Positions 35,701 to 43,584 of a stretch of 64,000 nt of DNA are shown here, piece after piece (position 1 is the first letter of the stretch; each line of letters opens with the position of its first letter). The DNA is taken from assembly GCA_030427485.1 (NCBI GenBank), contig JAUICG010000006.1, positions 62,001 through 126,000 of the forward strand, written 5' to 3'. Position numbers and translations under genes: made by a program. The notes below the pieces were generated by a model. The model made no database searches, had not been told where the DNA came from, and saw only the letters and a program-made list of their open reading frames with translations. Source of the DNA: Gammaproteobacteria bacterium (GTDB lineage: Bacteria > Pseudomonadota > Gammaproteobacteria > Pseudomonadales > Halieaceae).

Positions 35701-38700
35701 AGACCCTGAGCGTGGACGGGCTGGTAACGGCGGACGTTGACACCGGCGTCATCAGTCTTGTCGATTCCGGCGTCGTTGTGAATGCGGGCGGCACGCTGCG
35801 CGCCGAAAATGGCGGCACCCTGCTGGCCAATGTCGCGGTGGACAACCAGGGGCTGGTGGAGGCGTTGAACGCCAGTGCGGTAACCTATTCCCCGTCCGGC
35901 ACTACCAGCAATAATATCGCGGGCAATCTCACCGGCGGCATCTGGCGAGCGGAAGAATCCGGTGACGGCGCCACCATCACCCTGCGCGGCACCAACATCC
36001 ACACCAACAGCGCTGACGTCACCCTGAAGGGCGCCAATGCGCTGATCCAGGTAGCCGCCACGTCGATAGAAGATACGCTTCACACCAACGAGGGTTCGCT
36101 GCGACTACAGGACGGGCAGGCATTCACCGCGACCGCAAACGCGGGTGACTTCACCAACAACGGCCTGCTGGAAATTACCGACAGCACCTTCGATTCCAAC
36201 TCCCTGGCGAGCGACGGCACCATTAACAGCTTTGGCACCAGCAGTATTACCGCCGCCAGCGGCAACCAGGTGACGGGCTCGGGCGTCATCAACGCCAGTT
36301 TCGGTACGCTGACGATCGACAACGGTGTCGACATGCAGGACGGCACGATCAACACACTGGGCACCAGCCCCACCCCGGGCGGTGTAAGGCTTGCCAGTGC
36401 CGTGGCTGACAGCCGCATCGGCAACCTCAACAACAATGGCAGCCTCGACCTGGTCAGCCGGGATATCGTGGTAACGAAAGACTATACCAACGCCAACTTC
36501 GGTGTCGGCAACGACTTCGACCACCGCGCCAATGTTGCCGGCACAGGACAACTGATCGGCGACGGCGCGTCCCAGGCCATCACCGGCGACGTGATACCGG
36601 CCGGTCCGAACGTCGTCAACCTGGACCTCGGAAAACTCCGCGGCGGCACGTCGACCACCATCAACTACCAGATCGCCAATGACGGCGCCCCGGGTGCAGC
36701 CGATATCCGCGGCGCCATCCAGACCGCTGTGAACGGCGGCAATATCACCGATGCCAGGCTCTCCGGCAGCGGGGTCACCGCGGCAAACTTCGGGCCGATA
36801 GCGGCGGGCACGGACAGCGGCAACCTGGAAATTACCTTCGACGCCACCACCGGCGGCTCGCTGGTCGGACAGGCCATCGCGATCAAGAGCAATTTTGACA
36901 ACGTCGAAACCGACATCATCAACGTCAGCGGTCTTGCGACCACGCTGGCGCAGGGCAGTGCCACACCCGATAGCGACCCGGTCGATATCGGCCCGTTTCG
37001 CGTGGGCGGCACACAACCCTCGCAGGACTTCGCGGTAGAGAACACCAGTGTCGCCGATGCAAGCACCGAGCGGCTGGGTATCGCCTCGGCCAATACCACC
37101 GGCAACTTTTCCGCCACCAACAATCTCGGTGGCGGCTTCATCGCCGGTGGCGACAGCCAGGCGGCTGCGCTGACCGCGTCCGTCAGCGGCGGTCAGGCCG
37201 GTGTCAACAACGGCTCGCTCACCGTGCAGTACACCACCAACGGGGAATTGATCGAGGGAACGTTCACCACCATCGACGCCAACCAGCAAACCATCAACCT
37301 GCAGGCCACCGGTTTCAACGCCGCCAGCGGTATCGCCACGCCGGATCCATCGTCGCTCGGCAACGTGCGTGTGGGCGGCGTGCTCGAACAGCAGTTCACG
37401 GTTGCCAATACCGCGGATGCCGGGGCGTTCAGTGAAGACCTGAACAGCGCCTTCGGTGCTAACACCGGGGATGCGAGCAATAACGGCGGCAACATCACGG
37501 GCCTGCTCGCCGGCGCTTCCGACTCGTCGACCATGTCAGCCAGCCTGGACACCACGACATCGGGCGCCAAGAACGGTACCGTGACCTTCAACTACCAGAC
37601 GTCCGGGGAAGTGGACGGCGCCAGTAATGGCCTGGGTGCCGCTGACGCCGGCAGCCAGACCGTCGCGCTCAGCGGCAACGTATTCCAGCTGGCCCAGGGC
37701 ACACTGAATGGACCCACCTCACTGAACTTCGGCACTGTGCAGGTCGGCCAGGCAGTGTCACAGCTTCTCTCCATCATCAACAGCGCCAGCGGCGCGGCCG
37801 GTTTTGTGGAGGACCTCAACGTCGCCTTCGGCCCCAGCTCGGGCACCGGCGGCAACCTGATCTCCGGCAGCGGCAGCATCATGGGCCTGACCGCCGGCAG
37901 TACCGACAACAGTTCGATGGTGGTCAATGTCGATACCAGCGCGGCCGGTTCCATCAACGGCCAGATCGGCATCAACTACCAGTCCGCCGGCGCGGTGAAC
38001 GGCGTCAGCAACGGCCTGGGCGTGCTGGCTGTCGGCAGCGACAGCTTCGGCGTGATTGGCACCATCGATTCGAGCGGGAATGTCGTCGACCAGGCGCAGC
38101 CGGTGATCAACAACGGGCCGATCAACCTCGGCAATGTGCGCCAGGGCTCGGCATCACCGGTCGGCTTCGCCAGCGTCACCAACATGGCCACCGGCAATGA
38201 CCAGGCGGCGCTGGATGCGACCATCAGCGGCAACGGCGCGGTCACCGCCAGCGGTGCCTTCGACAACCTGGCACCGGGAGCGACCGATGCCACCAGCCTG
38301 CAGGTCGGCCTGGACACCGGCACCGCCGGCGCCATCAATGACACCGCGACGCTGCATTTCGTCTCCGACGCCAGCAACATCGGCAACTGTGCGCCCAACT
38401 GCGAAATGGTCATCGCCTCGCAGGACATCGACGTGACGGGTGCGGTCTATCGACTCGCCGACCCGGAACTCAACACCACCGATGTGACGCTCGCGGCACG
38501 TGTTGGCGACGCCCTCCCGACTGCCACGGTCAGTGTTTCCAATAGCTCGCCCGACGCGTTCACCGAAGGTCTGGATGCGTCCTTCGGCATCGCCTCCGCC
38601 GGATTTTCCGCGACCGGCAGCATCGACAACCTGGCAGCGCAGGGCACAGATGCTTCCAGCATGAGCGTGGGCCTGGCGAGCACGGCCGTCTCGCAGAATA

Positions 38701-39650
38701 TCGCGGGGAGCGTCGACGTGGATTTTGAATCCACCGGTGAGGGCACCACCGGCGAGGCGAATATCGGCGTGGGCAGCCAGTCCGTGAATCTGAGCGGCAA
38801 GGTCTACGCCTATGCCGAGGCGTCTATCAGCAACACGGTGATCGACTTCGGCACGGTCCGCGTCGGCGACACCGCCTCGTTTACCGAGAAAATCACCAAT
38901 ATCGGCGCCGGCGCCCTGGTCGACGACCTGCGGGGTAACTTCGCCCCGACACCGGCGCCCTTCACTGCCGATGCGGGCAGTCTGGCGACGGGCGGTGTGG
39001 CCAGCGGCAGCGATGCCGACCTGCAATTCGCGATGGACACCAGTGCTGCGGGGGTATTCAGTGACAGTATCGCCCTCAACCTGCAGAGCCATAACGACGA
39101 TCTCGCCGATGCGGAATTACTGGCCGCCCTGTTCAATGTGAGCGGCACGGTCAACCAGTTGGCCAATCCCGCGTTCATTTTTGGCAGTGGCGACGGCGTG
39201 CTCACGGGCGGTGGCAATCTGTACGAACTGATTTTCCCCACGGTGCAAGTCGGCGTGGACACCCTGTTCAATGCCGACCTCAGCGTTCTGAACGACGTGT
39301 TTGGTCCCTCCGACATGCTCGATGCGCTGTTTGACCTGAGCGGCATAGGCGACTTCCTGGCGAGCGGCTTCGGCGTGATCGACGACCTCGCGGGTGGGGA
39401 CGCCTACGGGGGACTGATGGTAGGGTTTGACTCGTCGCTCTACAGCGCCGGGGTGTACACCGGTTCGATCTTCCTGAACGGCACCAGCACCTTTGCCGGC
39501 CTGGACGATATCGCCCTCGACCCGATCGAACTCAGAATCACCGCGCGCATCCAGGACCAGACGGTGCCCGTACCCGGCACAGTGGCGTTGTTCACGCTCG
39601 GCGGCGCGGTGCTGCTGGCCTTCCGCAGGCGGCGGCAGCACCGCGCATAG
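32784..39650 (+). CDS. Giant beta-helix-like surface protein with PEP-CTERM-like tail
   Basis: The ATG at 32784 has AAAGGAG 6 nt upstream and gives a signal peptide ending near AQAAD; the frame runs back to 32727 without a ribosome site. The 2288-residue product has five repeats of about 184 residues (roughly residues 130-1050) rich in asparagine, glycine and beta-branched residues, as in secreted beta-helix filaments. A transition region and about six choice-of-anchor-D/ASH-like repeats follow (starts such as FGTVRVGD). The C-terminal module contains DDIALDPIEL and ends in VPVPGT, a hydrophobic helix and RRRR, a PEP-CTERM-like tail lacking the usual P-E-P glutamate. The repeat region and C-terminal module match those of the divergent giant, so the two are paralogs with different N-terminal halves. 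It is probably a surface filament or adhesin. Confidence 0.9.
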   Translation: MPSTLSRAALPLAIAGTLTLAGQPAQAADFSCTSDGSDFNWITAANWSSCNGLFPNNGADTFDATISAGTVTLNSAVAIEDLLLNGGNLNHTGNTLQINGQATVGDGSSYLMSNAQLLGGTWNNTGTGTFTISNSSNNFLDGVIFNGNIDMSALSRVRVQNDLELNGQIDLDNGSDLLSNGSNSFSGDGDIVFGGGAGNNFYLDGNGTTTLGNNIVVRGENATIGGQNLVGGTQTLVVDGRISADVNGGVFNILESAVTNNGILEAQNGGQLILSSNVTGTAGSQIIAGAGSVVLQNGVTISGDINAAGTGSFQASNSSNNFLDGVAFTGTLDLATILGRVRVQNDLDLTGAIAIDNGSDLLSNGTNVFSGSGDIVFGAAAGNNFYLDGNGTTTLGADIVVRGENASIGGQNLIGGTQTLVVDGRISADVNGGVFTIFESAVTNNGILEAQNGGQLILSSNVTGTAGSQIIAGANSVVLQNGVTVNGDINSVGTGSFRASNSSNNFFDAVSFSGNLDMATSEGRVRIINDLSLNGEIALDNGSDLLSNSSNVFSGSGDIVFGGTAGNNFYLDGNGTTTLGEDIVVRGENATIGGQNLIGGTQTLVVDGRISANVNGGVFTILDSAVTNNGILEAQNGGQLTLSSNVTGNAGSQIIAGANSVVLQNGVTLSGVINADGTGSFRSSNSVNNFFDGVDFTGDLDLASVESRERIINGLTLNGAIAIDNGSDLYSSGSNVFDGAGSLVFGSSATGANNFYLDGNGTTTLGEDFVIRGENGTIGAQNQVGGTQILVVDGRISADTAGGVINIVESAVSNNNLLEASNGGQLTLGSAVTNGPSGRIEAADNSVVLQNGAAINGGTIETSGTGVLRASNSHANVLNGVAIEGQVDLASATGIVHVINDLLLNGVINLDSGSDVYSDGSNAFTGAGSLAFGSSGGQNLFMDGNGTTSIGSDFTIRGQNGTIGNQALVGGTQTLSVDGLVTADVDTGVISLVDSGVVVNAGGTLRAENGGTLLANVAVDNQGLVEALNASAVTYSPSGTTSNNIAGNLTGGIWRAEESGDGATITLRGTNIHTNSADVTLKGANALIQVAATSIEDTLHTNEGSLRLQDGQAFTATANAGDFTNNGLLEITDSTFDSNSLASDGTINSFGTSSITAASGNQVTGSGVINASFGTLTIDNGVDMQDGTINTLGTSPTPGGVRLASAVADSRIGNLNNNGSLDLVSRDIVVTKDYTNANFGVGNDFDHRANVAGTGQLIGDGASQAITGDVIPAGPNVVNLDLGKLRGGTSTTINYQIANDGAPGAADIRGAIQTAVNGGNITDARLSGSGVTAANFGPIAAGTDSGNLEITFDATTGGSLVGQAIAIKSNFDNVETDIINVSGLATTLAQGSATPDSDPVDIGPFRVGGTQPSQDFAVENTSVADASTERLGIASANTTGNFSATNNLGGGFIAGGDSQAAALTASVSGGQAGVNNGSLTVQYTTNGELIEGTFTTIDANQQTINLQATGFNAASGIATPDPSSLGNVRVGGVLEQQFTVANTADAGAFSEDLNSAFGANTGDASNNGGNITGLLAGASDSSTMSASLDTTTSGAKNGTVTFNYQTSGEVDGASNGLGAADAGSQTVALSGNVFQLAQGTLNGPTSLNFGTVQVGQAVSQLLSIINSASGAAGFVEDLNVAFGPSSGTGGNLISGSGSIMGLTAGSTDNSSMVVNVDTSAAGSINGQIGINYQSAGAVNGVSNGLGVLAVGSDSFGVIGTIDSSGNVVDQAQPVINNGPINLGNVRQGSASPVGFASVTNMATGNDQAALDATISGNGAVTASGAFDNLAPGATDATSLQVGLDTGTAGAINDTATLHFVSDASNIGNCAPNCEMVIASQDIDVTGAVYRLADPELNTTDVTLAARVGDALPTATVSVSNSSPDAFTEGLDASFGIASAGFSATGSIDNLAAQGTDASSMSVGLASTAVSQNIAGSVDVDFESTGEGTTGEANIGVGSQSVNLSGKVYAYAEASISNTVIDFGTVRVGDTASFTEKITNIGAGALVDDLRGNFAPTPAPFTADAGSLATGGVASGSDADLQFAMDTSAAGVFSDSIALNLQSHNDDLADAELLAALFNVSGTVNQLANPAFIFGSGDGVLTGGGNLYELIFPTVQVGVDTLFNADLSVLNDVFGPSDMLDALFDLSGIGDFLASGFGVIDDLAGGDAYGGLMVGFDSSLYSAGVYTGSIFLNGTSTFAGLDDIALDPIELRITARIQDQTVPVPGTVALFTLGGAVLLAFRRRRQHRA
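33240..35760 (+). repeat. Five tandem repeats of about 552 bp in the beta-helix-like gene
   Basis: The landmark GA(T/C)GGCAACGGCAC (GACGGTAACGGCAC in the last copy) recurs at about 33393, 33945, 34497, 35055 and 35610, at intervals of 552, 552, 558 and 555 bp. Each unit encodes about 184 residues including L-D-x-G-S-D-L, N-F-Y-L-D-G-N-G-T-T and G-G-T-Q-T-L-V-V-D-G. The units are similar but more diverged than those in the glycine-rich gene, and the fifth is the most diverged. Confidence 0.85.
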
Positions 39651-39662
39651 CGGAATCGATTC

Positions 39663-39691
39663 GCGGGGCCCGGGCAGCCGGGTGACCCCGC
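39663..39691. terminator. GC-rich hairpin between convergent genes
   Basis: GCGGGG (39663-39668) pairs with CCCCGC (39686-39691) and the adjacent CCCGG pairs with CCGGG, with a 3-nt bulge and a short loop. It lies in the 54 bp between the giant gene and the convergent acyl-CoA synthetase gene. There is no U run, so a Rho-independent role is uncertain. Confidence 0.45.
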
Positions 39692-39704
39692 TGGCAAGGC
39701 CGGC

Positions 39705-41405
39705 CTACAGCGCATCCGCCAGCGACAGCGCATCGCGCACCTCGCGCTTGACGAATTTCCCGTTGGCGTTGCGCGGCAGCGGTGCGTCCACCAGCCAGAT
39801 GAAGCGGGGTATCTTGTAGCTGGCCAGCTTTTCCCGCAGGTCCTTGCGCAGCTGGTCGACGTCGACACCCGCACCCGGTTTGGGATAAATCGCGGCGGCC
39901 ACCTCCTCGCCCAGGCGCTCGTCTTCCACGCCGAAGACCACGCACTCGGCCACCGCGTCATCGGCAAAAATGGCGCTTTCCACCTCGGCGCAATAGACGT
40001 TCTCGCCGCCGCGCAGCACCATCTCCTTGGCCCTGTCCACCAGGTGGATAAACTGATCCTCATCCATGTAGGCCACGTCGCCCGTGTGCAGCCAGCCGTC
40101 GGTAATAGTCTCCGCGGTGGCATCGTCGCGGTTCAGGTAGCCCTTGATCACACAGGCGCCGCGTACCCACAGCTCACCCGTCTCGCCGGTGGCAACGGTG
40201 TTACCCTGCCCGTCCACGCACTTGGCCTCGAACGTCGGCATCGCCCGGCCGACACTGGTGGGCCTGTCCACCAGATACACGCCAGACAGCGTGGAGATGA
40301 TGCCGCAGGTCTCGGTCATACCGTAACCGGCGCCGGGTGCGGCATTTTTCATGTTCTCGTGCATCTTGCGGGTAAGGTCCGGCTGCACGGCCGCGCCACC
40401 GCCGCCCATACTCTTCAGGCTGGAGGTATCCCGGGTGGCGAAGTCGGGGTGCGCCATCATCTCGCGTGACATCATCGGCACCGCGCTGAATGTCGTCACT
40501 TTTTCTTCCTCGACGATGCGCAGCGCCTCTCCCGCATCCCACTTGTACATATGGATCAGCTTGCCGCCGGTTGCCGCGATACCCTGGGCCACGCAATTGT
40601 TGCCGGTTACATGAAACAGCGGCGTGGCGACGAGCGCGATATTCACCTGCTCGGGCGCAAGCAGGCCCTTTGACTTCAGCCCCGCGCGGGTCAGTGCGTC
40701 GCGCTGCAGGGCCTGCCCGAAGCCGATATTCATCAGGTTGCACACGCAGCCGCGGTGCGTCAATTGCGCGCCCTTGGGTGTCCCGGTAGTACCCGACGTA
40801 TAGAAGATGCAGGCGTCGGCGTCCGGGTCGATGGTGACCTCCGGCATGTCCGGCGCGCTGTCTGCCAGTTCAGCCCAATCGACCACGCCCTCGGGTAAAT
40901 CCCCTTCCAGTCGAACGCCCACTACCTTCATCTGCGGAAATTCCTCGCGAATCTCCTGAAACTGCGCCACCCGTTCCCGGTCGGCAATCAGCACTTTGGG
41001 TGCGGAATCTTTCAGTGCGAACTGCATTTCCCTGGTGACCCACCACGCGTTCATGCCGACGACGACGGCTCCCATCGACACCACCGCCCAATAAGCCAGC
41101 ATCCACTCCGGGTAATTGCGCATCGCGATGGCCACGCGATCGCCGGGCTGTACCCCCTGCGCGGAGAGCCAGTGGGCGATAGAGGCAGTCAGCTGATGAC
41201 ACCGGGCATACGAGTAGCGCTCGTTCTGGTAGACCAGATACTCCCTGTCCGCATAGGCGGCGGTGCCCATCCAGATATCGCGCAGCGAAGCCGGCGCATG
41301 CTTGTACACGCGCATCGGGGAGCCGCGCACTTCCAGGGTTTCAATTTCAAACAGTTGGCCGGGGGCAGTCAATTCAGACCAGCAGGCCTTAAGTTCCTCG
41401 TACAT
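39705..41405 (-). CDS. Acyl-CoA synthetase (AMP-forming ligase)
   Basis: The 566-residue protein has the full signature of the ANL superfamily: the phosphate loop YTSGTTGTPKG (about residue 202), the GYGMTE motif, the hinge D-R-A-K-E and the catalytic lysine in NANGKFVK near the C-terminus. It would activate a carboxylic acid to its CoA thioester with ATP, as in fatty-acid, aromatic or steroid side-chain catabolism. I chose the ATG at 41405 with GAGGT 7 nt upstream; the open frame runs on to 42725 only as a shadow of the neighbouring gene. It is divergent from the FAD dehydrogenase, which fits a shared catabolic role. The substrate is unknown. Confidence 0.93.
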   Translation of the reverse strand: MYEELKACWSELTAPGQLFEIETLEVRGSPMRVYKHAPASLRDIWMGTAAYADREYLVYQNERYSYARCHQLTASIAHWLSAQGVQPGDRVAIAMRNYPEWMLAYWAVVSMGAVVVGMNAWWVTREMQFALKDSAPKVLIADRERVAQFQEIREEFPQMKVVGVRLEGDLPEGVVDWAELADSAPDMPEVTIDPDADACIFYTSGTTGTPKGAQLTHRGCVCNLMNIGFGQALQRDALTRAGLKSKGLLAPEQVNIALVATPLFHVTGNNCVAQGIAATGGKLIHMYKWDAGEALRIVEEEKVTTFSAVPMMSREMMAHPDFATRDTSSLKSMGGGGAAVQPDLTRKMHENMKNAAPGAGYGMTETCGIISTLSGVYLVDRPTSVGRAMPTFEAKCVDGQGNTVATGETGELWVRGACVIKGYLNRDDATAETITDGWLHTGDVAYMDEDQFIHLVDRAKEMVLRGGENVYCAEVESAIFADDAVAECVVFGVEDERLGEEVAAAIYPKPGAGVDVDQLRKDLREKLASYKIPRFIWLVDAPLPRNANGKFVKREVRDALSLADAL

Positions 41406-41473
41406 ATGCGTACCTCGCAAAAATTCTATTATAGTGGGCGCAGGATAGCGGCGCGGACGCGCTACCTCAAGAG

Positions 41474-41528
41474 CAGTTGCCCACAACGGGCCAGTTGCCC
41501 CGTAAGACCACCCAATTGCCACCAACTG
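41474..41528. promoter_or_regulatory. Cluster of CARTTGCC motifs in a divergent region
   Basis: CAGTTGCCC occurs at 41474-41482 and 41492-41500, CAATTGCCA at 41513-41521, and an inverted CAACTG at 41523-41528. Spacings of 18 and 21 bp place them on nearly one helix face. They lie in the 129-bp region between the acyl-CoA synthetase and the FAD dehydrogenase and run up to the ATG of the latter, so they could be operator repeats. Confidence 0.3.
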
Positions 41529-41534
41529 GAACTC

Positions 41535-43007
41535 ATGACAGACAGCGAAAAAAACGAATCCAGCATCGACGTTGCCACAGTGGGGGACTGGTACAGCGAG
41601 ACTGACGTTCTCATCGTCGGCGGCGGGGGCGCCGGCATCAGCGCGGCCATCGAAGCGGCGGACGCCGGCGCCCTGGTCACGGTACTGGAGGCGGCCAGCG
41701 AAGCCGGGGGATCCACTGCAATGGCCGGCGGCCTCATCTACATGGGCGGCGGCACACCCACGCAATTGGCGTGTGGGTTCGAGGACGATATCGAGGAGAT
41801 GTACAAGTACCTGATGCAGGCGTCGGGACCGAACGCCGACCCTGCCAAAGTGCGCCTGTACTGTGACCGCACACTGGAGCACTATGACTGGCTGACCCGC
41901 CAGGGTGTCGTCTTCAAACCCGAGTACTACCCACACAAACACACCAATACGCCTAACGAGGCGGCGCTGATGGTCACCGGGAACGAGGAAGCCTGGCCCT
42001 ACAGCGAGCATGCCAGGCCGGCGCCGCGCGGGCACAAACCACAGATCAAGGGCGACCACGGCGGCATTCCGCTGATGGAAAACCTGCTGCGCAGCGCGCG
42101 CGAAAAAGGGGTGCGTATCATCTGCGACGCGCGGGCGCTTGCGGTCATCAAACGCGGCGACGCGGTGGTGGGCGTCGCCGCCCGCATCGATATGCGGGTG
42201 CGCCACATGCGGGCACAGCGCGGCGTCATCCTCGCAGGCGGCGGGTTTGTCATGAACCGGGCAATGCTGGAAACCTACGCCCCGCGCCTGGCGCTTGGCA
42301 ACTATCCCAACGGCAACCCCAATGACACCGGGGACGGGATACGTATCGGCATGGCCGCGGGCGGCGCGGTATCGAATATGGACGAGGGCTTTATCTGTAC
42401 GCCGTTTTATCCCCCCCACCAGTTCCTCGAAGCCGTCATCGTGGACGAAACCGGCAACCGCTTCATCAACGAGGATGTCTACCATGGCCGGCTCGGAAGC
42501 GCCATCCTGGACAGGCCGGGGGGCCGTTACTACCTGATCATCGACAGCCGCCATTTCGAGGTGCTGAAACGACCGCCCATGGGCGGCTACCCGGTGGCGG
42601 GCACTGGCGAAAGCGTCGGGGAACTGGAGCGCGAACTCGACCTGCCGCACGCGGCATTGACGCGTACGCTGGACAACTACAACCGCCATGCCCGCGCCGG
42701 GCAGGACCCGCAGTTTCACAAGCACGCCCGCTACCTCACGCCACTGGACCGGCCGCCCTACGCCGCGTACGACCTGAGCCCTGGCAGCGGCGCCATTTTC
42801 GCGGTGATGACGTTCGGCGGCCTGGACACGCTGCCGACCGGCGAGGTGCTAACCGGCGCTAACCGCGTGATACCGGGACTCTACGCGGCCGGCCGCAACA
42901 GCGCCGGCCTGCCACGCTGCGCCGCGGGCTACTCCAGCGGCATGTGCATTGGCGACGCGACGTTCTTCGGCCGCATGGCGGGTTTGAGCGCCGCGACACG
43001 GAGATGA
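41535..43007 (+). CDS. FAD-dependent dehydrogenase (fumarate reductase/ketosteroid dehydrogenase type)
   Basis: The 490-residue flavoprotein has the dinucleotide-binding motif VGGGGAG near residues 28-34, a GGST-x-M-A-G-G turn and the C-terminal FAD contact GLYAAGRNSAGLPR followed by GYSSG. It belongs to the FAD_binding_2 family that includes fumarate reductases and 3-oxosteroid 1-dehydrogenases. It has no export signal and is probably cytoplasmic. It would introduce or reduce a carbon-carbon double bond in an organic substrate. The ATG at 41535 starts the conserved region; the upstream part of the frame lies in the divergent promoter and the synthetase gene. Steroid-like substrates would fit the P450 and Baeyer-Villiger enzymes elsewhere in the window, but this is unproven. 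Confidence 0.88.
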   Translation: MTDSEKNESSIDVATVGDWYSETDVLIVGGGGAGISAAIEAADAGALVTVLEAASEAGGSTAMAGGLIYMGGGTPTQLACGFEDDIEEMYKYLMQASGPNADPAKVRLYCDRTLEHYDWLTRQGVVFKPEYYPHKHTNTPNEAALMVTGNEEAWPYSEHARPAPRGHKPQIKGDHGGIPLMENLLRSAREKGVRIICDARALAVIKRGDAVVGVAARIDMRVRHMRAQRGVILAGGGFVMNRAMLETYAPRLALGNYPNGNPNDTGDGIRIGMAAGGAVSNMDEGFICTPFYPPHQFLEAVIVDETGNRFINEDVYHGRLGSAILDRPGGRYYLIIDSRHFEVLKRPPMGGYPVAGTGESVGELERELDLPHAALTRTLDNYNRHARAGQDPQFHKHARYLTPLDRPPYAAYDLSPGSGAIFAVMTFGGLDTLPTGEVLTGANRVIPGLYAAGRNSAGLPRCAAGYSSGMCIGDATFFGRMAGLSAATRR

Positions 43008-43071
43008 CGCGGCGACGCGCGGCAAGCCTGTTGCAGTTGGCCGCAAGCGCATAGCGCCGACGCCAGTCGGA

Positions 43072-43551
43072 TTACCGCGACAGGGTGTCCGTTGCCTCCA
43101 GCAGCATGTTCTCCAGCAGGGATCGCTGCTGCGGAAACCGCCACTGGTAGCTGTCGAAGCGCGCCGCGGGCAGATAGAACACCGCACGCACTTCAAAGCG
43201 CAGCGGCGGATCGATGTCACCGGACGACGCGTCCCGCTCGCAGCGGTACAGGTGAAACCCGGTGTCAAACACCTGCAGCAACTCCCGGGGTTGCAGGCGC
43301 AGGCCGGTTTCCTCCCAGGTCTCCCTGAACGCGGTGCACTGCGCGGATTCATCCGCCTCGCGACTGCCGCCCGGCAGGCTGATGCGGCCATCCAGCGACT
43401 GCACCAGCAACAGGCCATCGCCGGACACTGTGAAACACCCCGCGCTGGACGCGTATTCGGGTGCTCCGCCGAAGGGACAGGGCGGCGTGCCGGGCGCGCA
43501 GGCCGCCAGCAGGAGAGTCAGGACGGGCGCAACGCGCCTGCGCGGCATCAT
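43072..43551 (-). CDS. Nudix hydrolase with a lipoprotein signal
   Basis: The product of about 159 residues carries a complete Nudix box, G-x5-E-x7-R-E-x2-E-E-x-G, at roughly residues 62-83. This motif binds magnesium and hydrolyses nucleoside diphosphates linked to another group. Its N-terminus is unusual for the family: M-M-P-R-R-R, a hydrophobic stretch and the lipobox L-A-A-C (C18), which predicts export and lipid anchoring. Nudix enzymes are normally cytoplasmic. I chose the ATG at 43551; a GTG at 43569 gives six extra residues. It lies 15 bp after the alpha/beta hydrolase gene on the same strand and is convergent with the FAD gene. The substrate is unknown. Confidence 0.85.
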   Translation of the reverse strand: MMPRRRVAPVLTLLLAACAPGTPPCPFGGAPEYASSAGCFTVSGDGLLLVQSLDGRISLPGGSREADESAQCTAFRETWEETGLRLQPRELLQVFDTGFHLYRCERDASSGDIDPPLRFEVRAVFYLPAARFDSYQWRFPQQRSLLENMLLEATDTLSR

Positions 43552-43584
43552 GCGCCCGGGGCCTCGCACAGGGTCAGCAGCGCT

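Noticed and set aside
33386..39346. Long minus-strand frames opposite the second giant gene
   Set aside because: Shadows of the repeat-rich coding strand; they repeat with the same 552-bp period and lack independent signals.
41406..42725. N-terminal extension of the acyl-CoA synthetase to 1006 residues (apparent fusion)
   Set aside because: The extension is antisense to the FAD dehydrogenase; a good ribosome site and normal family length support the start at 41405.
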